From Mortierella alpina (Eukaryota > Mortierellomycota > Mortierellomycetes > Mortierellales > Mortierellaceae), in contig JANATF010000015.1 in assembly GCA_029449245.1 (NCBI GenBank), positions 248,001 to 312,000 on the forward strand: a stretch of DNA of 64,000 bases, read 5' to 3'. Position numbers and translations under genes: made by a program. Under the pieces are notes generated by a model. That model saw only the letters and a list, made by a program, of their open reading frames with translations. It was not told the origin of the DNA and ran no database searches. Below, piece by piece: positions 55,961 to 64,000 of the stretch (within the stretch, counting starts at the first letter, position 1; every line of letters begins with the position of its first letter).

Positions 55961-56882
55961 ATCCATCGACGGAGAGCAGATAAAGGTGTCCAAGGAGATC
56001 GCTACCCAGTCGAGCGTAATCAGGAACATGCTTGAAGATCTCAATGAGTCGGACGCAGCGATCCCCCTCCCACTCCCCAGGAACATCCTGAAGCGCGTGT
56101 TTGGATGCTCCAACGAGAGGCATGCACCGAGCGACACTCTTATAGACTTGGTTCACATTGTTATTGCAGCCGACTATCTTGACATTGGACCGCTGGTTAG
56201 TACCGCAGGCAAAAGCGCTGGAGAATGGTTATTAGGCAACACTGCTCAGGACATTCTTGCATTTTTTGGAACGCCAAACCCGTTCACAAAGGCTGAAGAA
56301 ATCTGGTACAATAGACAAAGTAAGATCCACGCGCGCCCTGACAGGGTCCTCACCCCTGGGGAATCATGTCCTGTTCCAACATCGGTGCTGTTCGCCATTT
56401 TAGAAGCTCCCCGCTCAGACCTGCTGTGGAGGTTGGAAGAAGCGCTCGGACGAGGGAGGGTTGACGATGTTGACGATGTTCCTGCGCAGGACATATCAGT
56501 CTCTCTACGCAGCACACCAATCACCCCAGAGTATCCTGATCGGGTCCTGCATGTGCGCAGCGACCTTGCCACCATCGCCGATGAGCTGTCAACCAGGATC
56601 TACAGAACATACCCCATTCCAGCACCACTCTGGCCAACTCTCGTGGTAGACCTTGACAGCATCCCCCACGTGAGCAGCATCGTTTTACAGTCCGCGCGTG
56701 ACAGATACGGAAGGTCCGTGCCTGCTTACATTCTCATCGCAGGCTCGCCGGGAGTTCAGGCTCCAGTCCGGGGGCGATGCTTCTTCGAGGATGGAACGCT
56801 GCTAAAATATGACACAGTGATCTTCAAGTCCACACAGAAATACCTTATCTGCATGGATTGGAACCAAATGGATGCCCTATAG
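55944..56882 (+). CDS. Skp1-like protein with C-terminal extension
   Basis: 312 aa, intronless. Residues about 1-115 follow Skp1: TIESIDGEQIKVSKEIATQS, SVIRNMLEDL, AIPLPLPRNILKRVF (the POZ fold), then a Skp1 C-terminal-like helix pair (DLVHIVIAADYLDIGPLVST, GNTAQDILAFFGTPNPFTKAEE). Standard Skp1 proteins end near 160 residues after the F-box-binding helices. Here about 190 more residues follow (from about 125: LTPGESCPVPTSVLFAILEA...), with an unrecognised globular-looking part (IYRTYPIPAPLWPTLVVDLD, VPAYILIAGSPG). It may be a divergent adaptor for SCF-type ligases, or an unrelated use of the fold. Confidence 0.65.
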   Translation: MIVTIESIDGEQIKVSKEIATQSSVIRNMLEDLNESDAAIPLPLPRNILKRVFGCSNERHAPSDTLIDLVHIVIAADYLDIGPLVSTAGKSAGEWLLGNTAQDILAFFGTPNPFTKAEEIWYNRQSKIHARPDRVLTPGESCPVPTSVLFAILEAPRSDLLWRLEEALGRGRVDDVDDVPAQDISVSLRSTPITPEYPDRVLHVRSDLATIADELSTRIYRTYPIPAPLWPTLVVDLDSIPHVSSIVLQSARDRYGRSVPAYILIAGSPGVQAPVRGRCFFEDGTLLKYDTVIFKSTQKYLICMDWNQMDAL

Positions 56883-57212
56883 GCTTCTACCGTGCAACCC
56901 CTTTAAAGCGCTGCAGGCTGTCGGCAGCAAGCAAGGCTGTCCGCTTCTTAACGCCATATTTGCGCCAATCGCTGAAAGCTGTAGGCATCGTACAGGGAGA
57001 GTTTCTGTTGCTTGGCATCCAGAGAAAACCCGGAACATTAGGACACACACACGACACATAACCCCCATGCCAAGCCCTACATCCCCCGACCCCGCGTCCG
57101 ACAGCCGCCAACCTGCATCCGTCAACACCGACGCACAATAAGCACCGTGAGCACTGTGTCTGTGCCTCCGAAGTGTTACGCCGCGCACGGACCACAATCC
57201 AACTGAACGGAT
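56883..57212. other. Short intergenic region
   Basis: Nothing recognised. Confidence 0.35.
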
Positions 57213-58117
57213 ATGATTCTAGTTGCTCTGTATGGAAGCTCCACCCAATACACGATACTGTTCTACCTACCTGCACCATTTAAGGACATTGATACCCAGT
57301 ATTACCACAATATCAAATATCACTGCCGCCCGTGCCACAATCGAATAACCAAGGGAAATAGGGAGAGGACTAAGCTTCGATTGAGCTCACCTGTAAAGGG
57401 TGCTCAAAGTCTAAAATCGGGACTCTGTTCACCTCTCTATCACGCTGCAAGGCCTGTGAAACTTTTCGTATAGCTCAATATCGCAAAACGCAGCGAGAGA
57501 AGGCAAATGCTGAACTTGCACAACTTAGAAGCGAGATTACCATTTTACGTGAGAGCAACAATCAAGCAAAGGACGCTACCATTGAACTCCTATTGGGACC
57601 AATCAGCCCAGACGGACCCTCGACAAGCAATAGCATGGACCCCAAACAGATGGCTCGACATGCTATGCCCTCAGGTGCTTTCGACAGTTTGCCTCCAGAA
57701 ATCAAAGAAGCTATCACGGCAACGTACCGAACAATGGTCCTAATGGCTCTATCGCAAGAGGAGGCTTTGAGACACGAACGAGAAAGGACCCAGCAAGAAA
57801 TGGCCCAGACAATGGCATCGGAGCACGAGCGCCTAAGGGCTTTTGAAGAGGAAGCAGAAAGACGCGCTGAAGAGGAGCAGGAGCGAAAAGAGTACCAGGA
57901 GCGGCAGGCTCGTGGCATAGAGTTGACACGACTGCAAATGCGTGTGTCTGCAGCAGTTGAGCGCATCGGACAGAGTCTGACAGAGGCTAAGCGCACACGT
58001 ATGAATCGTATCGTTCAAGGTACACTCGACTTTTCGTCCGAGCTCTCTACCATCGAGCCGGAGCCTGTAATGTTGCTTGGTGGCTGCTTGGCATGGGGGT
58101 TATGGGTCTACAAATAA
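57213..58117 (+). CDS. Zinc-ribbon/coiled-coil protein, join uncertain
   Basis: The better-supported part is a frame from about 57430 to the stop at 58117: SRCKACETFRIAQYRKTQRE, a coiled coil (NAELAQLRSEITILRESNNQ, then after a spacer ALRHERERTQQEMAQTMASE through EEEAERRAEEEQERKEYQER) and a hydrophobic end. Just upstream, in another frame, KYHCRPCHNRITKGNRERTK supplies a second CxxC. Together they would make a four-Cys zinc ribbon. The frames need an intron or a frameshift between about 57391 and 57440; a 59-nt intron (GTAAAG...GCAAG) keeps the frame but would remove one CxxC. So this may be a recent pseudogene. The start at 57213 is tentative. Confidence 0.4.
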
Positions 58118-58507
58118 CGCAAAATCTGTCGCTGTTCAATGCGCTGTGTGGAAAATGGAGGGCTGGACCTCCCAAAAAAAAATCGCAGAAAGAGTCTCTC
58201 GCTCTACAAGAAAAAAGACGACCAAGAAAAAAAAATCCCAGCAGAAGAAAGGGGTGTCTCCCGCCCTGTAGCTCCACGCGTTTGAGTGAGGGCACGTTGA
58301 TGATGAAATATTTGGGCACTCAAGTTGGATCGACGTTCCTTTCGAGATATCGTTTCAGTTGAGAAATTCGCAGCAAGCTGAAGATTGTGCTGCCATGTCC
58401 ACAGCCAGATAAAGGATACACACAGCATAACCTCAACTTGAAAGATTATGAACTGGGTAAAAATAAACAATACATTCTCAGAGACTACAGACGTGACAAT
58501 AGCCTTT
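58118..58507. other. Region between convergent genes
   Basis: Holds the 3' ends of the coiled-coil gene and the C1-THF synthase gene. A-rich runs near 58175-58240. No gene seen. Confidence 0.45.
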
Positions 58508-61500
58508 CTAAAAGAGTCCAACAACATTGCCAGTCGAAAAGTCAATGTCAACATCGTAAAAGCATGGGCGTGTGGGGAGACCAGGCATGGTCTGCATAGC
58601 TCCACAGAGTGGGTAGAGGAATCCTGCACCGACAGAGGCACGGATGTCGCGGATAGGGATCTTGAACCCTGTGGGGCGGTTCTTGAGCTTGGGATCGTGC
58701 GACAGTGACAAGTGGGTCTTAGCCATGCAAATGGGCAACTTGCCAAAGCCCTATAATTCAAAGAACCATTTTGGTTTCATGTTAGCAGAGGTCATAGGCG
58801 AAACGAGGGAAAAGACGTCCACGAAGGAACTCAGGGACCACAGGCACTTCTCATGTCATACCTGGCGCGTGTATGTAGCAATCTTCTCCCGGGCAAGGTC
58901 TGAGAGCTCGATACCATCGGCACCATACATCTCCTTGGCAATGGTCTCGATCTTTGACTCAATGTCTGCCTCGACATCATACAGATACTTGAAGTTGGTT
59001 GGCTTGCTGCAGGCCTGGATCACAGCCTGTCCCAGGACCACGGCACCGAGACCACCCTTGGCCCAGTTCTCGCAGGCGACGGCATCGTCAGCACCGGCTT
59101 CAAGGGCAATCTTGCGGATCAGCGCCATCTCGGCATCTGAATCGGTCGTGAACCGGTTGATGGCCACCACGACAGGGACACCAAACTTCTTGGTGTTCTC
59201 GATGTGCTTCTTCAAGTTGTCGCATCCAATCTCCAACAGTTCCAAGTTCTCGGTGTTGTAAACCTCAGGAAGGGGCTTTCCAGGGGTGACATCGGGTCCA
59301 CCGCCGTGCATCTTGAGGGCCTTAACTGTGGCAACCAGGACGGCGCAGTCGGGGACCAGGCCACTGGTGCGGCACTTGATATCAAAGAACTTTTCCATTC
59401 CAATGTCAGCACCGAATCCAGCCTCAGTCACGACGTATCCCATCTTGTCCTCGCCCTCGCCAGACTCAATACCAGCAAGCTTAAGCGCAATGCGGTCAGC
59501 GATAATGGAAGAGTTTCCATGAGCAATGTTGGCGAAGGGTCCTGCGTGGACAAACATGGGGGTTCCCTCGAGTGTCTGCATCACATTGGGCTTGATGGCA
59601 TCCTTCATCAACACAGTCAGGGCTCCGCCGATTCCAATGTCATCAGCAGTGACGGGCTCGCCACCCTTGCTGCTGGCAACAACCATCTTGCCAAGGCTAT
59701 GAAACACAAAACCAGAGAAGTAGAAGCCATGAGTTCAACGCAGTTGAAGAGCTAACGCCACCGTTAATGTTGACATTGACACATGCAGCCATTACCGTTC
59801 GCGCATGTCCTTAAGGTCAGTGCTGAGAGCCAAGACGGCCATGACCTCGGAGGCCACAGCAATATCGAATCCGGTCATACGCTCATGGCCGGCTTCAGTG
59901 TCGTTGCGACCAATCTCGATCTTGCGCAAGAAACGGTCGTTGGTGTCCATGACTCTCTGCCAGGTAATGGTCTCGGGGTCGATATCCAGACGTGCGAAGC
60001 GAGTAACTTCCTCGGGCGTCAAGTCGGCAGGATCGGTCTTGTTGATACCCAAACGTTCGAGTCGGCCCAACATGACGGGAGCAAAGACGCGCTTGCCCTT
60101 CTTAGTGGGGCAGAGACGACTGAATAAGGCCTTGTCCGTCTGGGTGCTTTCGTGGAACATGCGCGCATCAATGGCAGCAGCCAGCAGGTTGTTGGCGGCG
60201 GTGACGGCGTGGATGTCTCCAGTCAAGTGCAGGTTGAATTCGTCCATGGGAATCACTTGAGAGTATCCGCCTCCAGCAGCACCTCCCTTGATTCCAAAGG
60301 TTGGACCCTGAGAAGGCTGGCGAACACATCCGAATGCGATCTTGTTCAAGTGTGCGCCCAAAGCTTGGACCAAGCCAACGGTCGTGGTCGACTTGCCCTC
60401 GCCGAGAGGAGTGGGAGTGATGCCTGTGACAACAACATAGCGACCGTTCTGGCGGTGAGAAAGGCGTTCCAGAATATCCAAGCTGATCTTTGCCTTGTAC
60501 TCTCCATAGAGCTCCAGCTGTAAAAGTTATGAGAATGGCCGCGAAAGGAAGATATAGCTGTTTTAGGATCTGCCTTACCGACTCATACTTGGTGTCAGCC
60601 CCTCAACTCTTTGAAAATCTTACCTCGCTGGGCAAGAGTCCTAACTCGTCAGCAATGAACTTGATGGGCTTTGGCTTCTGGGAGAGTGCAATGGCAATGT
60701 CGCTGGGCACGGGGTCCAAGAGTTCCAGGGGCAGGGGAACAATAGCACGCTGGCGTCCCTCGTTGAAGAAGCGGACCGCCGACAGGTACGTGTTTTGCAT
60801 CAACATCGCCACTGTCATGGGTCCGACTCCGCCAGGAACAGGAGTGATATGGCTGGCGTGCTGGGACGCGGCGCTGTACTCGACGTCTCCAACCCAGCGG
60901 ATTCCAGACTTCTTGGTGGAGTCTACATGGTGCATGGCAAGAACAAGGTGGCTGTTAAAGCCAGGTCCATACGTTTGACCAGCGTCTGTTGCCTTCCTGA
61001 AGTGACCTATTACCTTCAACAGCGTTCGTTCCGACGTCGATGACCACAGCTCCTTCCTTGATCCATTCGCCCTTGACAAACTCTGCCGATCCGATCGCGA
61101 CTACCAGGATATCGGCTGTCTTGACAATCTCGGGCAAGTTCACGGTTCTGGAATGGCACAGCGTGACAGTGCAGTTGTTCTTGGTCAACAAGCTGAAAAC
61201 GGGTGTGCCCTATGGAAAGACGCAACAAGTGGGTGGAGGGCCGTTCAATTATACTGCCTCCATATGCTTAAACCATTTTGATTTGAGAAAATCATCTCAG
61301 AAAGACCCTTACGACAATATCACTGCGTCCAACAACCACGGCCTTCTTGCCGGACATGGCGACGCCAGTCGACTTGATCAGCTCAATGATACCCTTGGGC
61401 GTGCAAGGGACAAATGCTGGCTCGGAAGCGCGCTTGGAGAGATGACCAATGTTGATGGCGTGGAATCTATCCCCACATAGAGCATTATAACGTCAGCACT

Positions 61501-62278
61501 GAGAAACTCCTTTTCTTTGCTACTTCACTCAGCGTTTATCGCGCTAGTGGGCACGTGGGGTCAAGGCCCTCCAACTCTTACCCATCCACGTCCTTCTTGG
61601 GGTCGATAGCCTCAGTGACGATCCTGTCGTCCAAATGGTCGGGAAGAGGGAGCTGAACGAGGATTCCGTGCACCTTGGGGTCGTTGTTCAGGGCCTGCAC
61701 TCTGGAAAGAAGTTCGAATTGGGTGATGGTTGGGGGCAGGTGGAACAGCTCAAAGTCCATGCCGGCCTATGGTGACGTAAAATCATTCCCACGCATTAGT
61801 GGAGAGCAAACACACATACGCCTTTCTTTGCGATGCTCCACGAGTTGACAGCTTGACAGCAGGGTCCTTCCTTCGTGGATCGCTGCGTGGTCGATATCTT
61901 TTCTCTACTCCATTCAAAAGAAAACGTGGATGCAGAGTAGGCGACCTTTACCTCTTTGGCGGCCTTCTTCTTCATGTTGACATACACGCTCGAATCCTCG
62001 CGGGCTCCAACCTGGATGATCGACAGCTTTGGGTTGAAGTTGGGTGCGGTCTTGCGCATCTCCTCGATCTGCGACTTGATGTCGTTCCGGAGGTTTCTAG
62101 AGAGCGTACCAAGTGAGCAGACAGGGCGTGTAGAGATCAAAACGATCAGTCAGTATACGGAGGAAGAAGCAAAGATCTTTTCGCACCTGCCCCCAATCAC
62201 ATCCTTGGTACAGCGACACAAAATAGAGCAGAGGGCGACTTACTGTGCGATGGTCTTTCCATCAATGACTTTGGCCAT
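58508..62278 (-). CDS. C1-tetrahydrofolate synthase (trifunctional)
   Basis: Minus-strand exons 62278-62244, 62096-61952, 61766-61582, 61466-61313, 61209-61014, 60922-60624, 60517-59796, 59696-58862, 58750-58508; every phase agrees; 937 aa, the usual length. Residues 1-300 are the methylene-THF dehydrogenase/cyclohydrolase: [11 protein letters not shown] with catalytic Tyr/Lys, [34 protein letters not shown] (NADP site), [11 protein letters not shown]. From about 320 on is formate-THF ligase: [13 protein letters not shown] (ATP loop), [49 protein letters not shown]. It ends [20 protein letters not shown]. It interconverts 10-formyl-, methenyl- and methylene-THF for purine and one-carbon supply. 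The start at 62278 gives the cytosolic-type protein; a longer frame is listed separately. Confidence 0.95.
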
Positions 62279-62551
62279 GGTGATGCTGCTGCTGTTGCTC
62301 GAGGCAGAGGTGTGAAGTGGGTGCGACGGAATCGGATCAAAGAAGCGGCAGGTGCGAGTGACGGCGAAGGATCCTGTTGCGGGCGAGGTCGAAATAAATC
62401 TCGTCGAGAATGCTACGGCGATGGGAGGCGAGGTGAGGAGGCGTCGTGTAGGAATGTGGGCTGAGAGCCTTTTGGCAGGGTGGGAAAGATTAAAAGAGAA
62501 GAAAGAGACAAGAGTGGGACGATCGGCAAGTGCTCTCGAAAGGACCTTCAT
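62279..62551 (-). CDS. In-frame N-terminal extension of C1-THF synthase, mitochondrial presequence-like
   Basis: The first-exon frame stays open upstream to an ATG at 62551, adding 91 residues (MKVLSRALADRPTLVSFFSF...). They are rich in Arg, Ser, Pro and hydrophobics with only a couple of acidic residues, as expected of a mitochondrial presequence. Two starts from one gene would give mitochondrial and cytosolic forms; yeast uses two genes (MIS1 and ADE3) for this. The DNA does not show which start is used. Confidence 0.5.
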
Positions 62552-63304
62552 TCAGGACGAAGGGACAAATAGGGACAGGAGGGGAGCAAGGCTGGAGTGG
62601 GCAAGAGAGCGAGAACAGCAGGCGAGGTGCACTCTAAAAAGGAACCAGACGTGTGTGTGCGGGACAAGGGGCGGGCGAGGCGCGTGCTGGCCCTGTGTTG
62701 GCCCTGTGCGACGGCCGCCGGGCGCAACCTCTGTTTACTTTCGGAGTGCGGGGAAGCCCTCGCAGGCCCTGCTCACTCGCGCCTCGCACCTCGCACCTCG
62801 CACCTCGACGGTGCGAAATACAGTTCGGTACATAGAGTCATCGCCAATTGCCTTGTGTGCTTTCGTTTCTTTTTCAATCCGCGACAGTTCTATCTCACGC
62901 TCTCGCTCTTTTCTTCCTTCACACTCCATTTGTGGGAACACGACCTCAACAGGCATTGGGCGTGGCTGCGTCCGACTGCCTGGCCTGGCCTGACTCTGGC
63001 CCACCCCTTGCTTTTTCTCGTCCTTGGAGGCAACAGCTCTTCGGCAGACGCCGCCTCAAGGGTCCTTTGGCAGATGCAAAGCCTTCTACCATGCCTCCCT
63101 GACTCTCCTTCCTCGCTCTATCCTTCGCCCCGTCTCCCTTCTTTCCTCCACAGCAAGTAGATCGCAGTGGCACGCGTTGCTCCCTCCACTTTCAATGTGG
63201 CAGAGACCGTCTCGCATCCAATCTATCTGCTGTGCTTCATCAAGCTATCCCGATCCTGGCCCTCCTGATAAGATTGCCTGACACTCTGTATGGGCTTCTC
63301 GCTA
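62552..63304. other. Upstream region of the C1-THF synthase gene
   Basis: G/C-rich, with a CGCACCTCGCACCTCGCACCTCG short repeat at about 62786-62810 (unit CGCACCT). Contains no gene I can support. Confidence 0.45.
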
Positions 63305-63911
63305 CCAACTTTTAAGATGATACAGGAAATGTATCACAGAGTAAGCAGCATCCGGGGGCTTTTTCAGTCCGCGAGATCGAGTCGACCGTTCCACCCCGTC
63401 GCGGCGACGAAGCCATCTTGAAAGACCAAGTCCAATACTATGGGCAAACAAGGCTCGCCTGGATATGTTTTACAATGGAAAGGAGTACAAATTCAAAAAG
63501 TACATGTACAAGCGCATGTCGAAAAGGCCCGAGCAAGGGAGCATGAGTGGTTCGCGGATGCATCGTTACACATGGTAGGCGGCTCCATTGGCGAGCAACG
63601 AAACGAGGAGAGCAAAGTCGTGATTGGCGTGGGACTTGGTCGCTTCAGTTCTACTTCACGACTATCATCGTTGCACGGAACATTTGAACCGTATTTCATT
63701 CACAAGGTAACTACAACATATTTAACATATTTTGAGGATAGCTTCGATGTCCTAATGCAGCTGTTCATGCTCATATTCTCTTTTCCAACCACTCAGGCCC
63801 GCTCACTGTGCTCGGTGCAAGAAATATATGCCCAGGGACGTGTTTGCTGGGCATAAAGTTGTCAACATCCTGTGCAGCTACGTGGAGCGGCAGGAGCAAC
63901 CGTTGTGCTAG
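63305..63911 (+). CDS. Possible zinc-ribbon gene at the right edge, join uncertain
   Basis: Two protein-like pieces. The first, at about 63314-63543, reads VREIESTVPPRRGDEAILKD and then QVQYYGQTRLAWICFTMERS. The second follows a good acceptor (CCAACCACTCAG, 63796) and reads PAHCARCKKYMPRDVFAGHK and then VVNILCSYVERQEQPLC with a stop at 63909-63911. The CARC...C arrangement is a zinc ribbon similar in style to the one at 57.3 kb. I could not find a join that keeps both pieces in frame, so exons may be missing or the copy may be broken. Confidence 0.3.
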
Positions 63912-64000
63912 CATCCGATCGACAAGGCAGGCAAACACCCCTTCTTGGAGGATGGCAGTGCTGGCAGTGCTGGTGGATCAAGTCGAAAACGCCCCGCCGA

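Noticed and set aside
1-64000. CRISPR arrays, bacterial operons, integrons or phage genes
   Set aside because: None seen; spliced genes show this is a fungal nuclear sequence, and the tandem repeats have no spacers.

Overview
The window is nuclear DNA of a filamentous fungus. Genes are split by short GT..AG introns (about 50-190 nt, often with a CTAAC/CTAAT-like branch site), coding density is moderate, and the genes are typical of a zygomycete-grade fungus: an F-box/LRR protein, a Skp1-like protein, a copper-radical oxidase, a CNT nucleoside transporter, a KRE9-like GPI protein, and small Cys-rich secreted proteins. Protein style (F-box/LRR type, zinc-ribbon/coiled-coil proteins, mobile elements) suggests Mortierellomycota. 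That placement is inference; no rRNA or marker gene is present.

Layout. 0.4-4.8 kb: an intact-looking Mutator-like transposase gene fused to an Ulp1-type protease (minus strand). 5.16-6.05 kb: a 121-bp minisatellite, followed by a zinc-finger gene (6.4-7.4 kb) and a decayed gene. 10.2-11.65 kb: tandem hairpins beside an intron-containing type II tRNA-like gene, then the 3' end of a decayed non-LTR retrotransposon. 11.9-14.2 kb: a protein with several CENP-B/pogo-type helix-turn-helix domains and no transposase domain. 15.1-16.6 kb: F-box/LRR gene. 18.6-19.2 kb: GPI-anchored KRE9-like protein. 20.6-21.2 kb: gene remnant and 10-bp minisatellite. 21.6-37.7 kb is the densest block: membrane protein with PPxY motif, sulfurtransferase, Net1/Dnt1-like nucleolar protein, glyoxal oxidase, ER-type coiled-coil protein, nucleoside transporter. 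37.7-44.7 kb is gene-poor: gene fragments, a previously hidden 10-Cys exon, and a 517-bp MITE inside a duplicated segment. 44.8-54.4 kb: PH-domain protein, Cys-rich secreted peptide, and a STE20-type kinase lacking DFG. 55.4-58.1 kb: Skp1-like protein with a long C-terminal extension and a zinc-ribbon/coiled-coil gene. 58.5-62.55 kb: trifunctional C1-tetrahydrofolate synthase (minus strand) with a possible mitochondrial N-terminal extension. The right edge holds an incomplete zinc-ribbon-like gene.

There is no operon logic; neighbours are mostly independent. Links worth noting: two metabolic enzymes (sulfurtransferase, C1-THF synthase) both look able to make mitochondrial and cytosolic forms. 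F-box and Skp1-like genes sit in the same window. Several genes carry DNA-binding or SUMO-protease modules of transposon origin. Exon joins given below were worked out by hand from splice-site motifs and frame arithmetic and have not been tested against transcripts.
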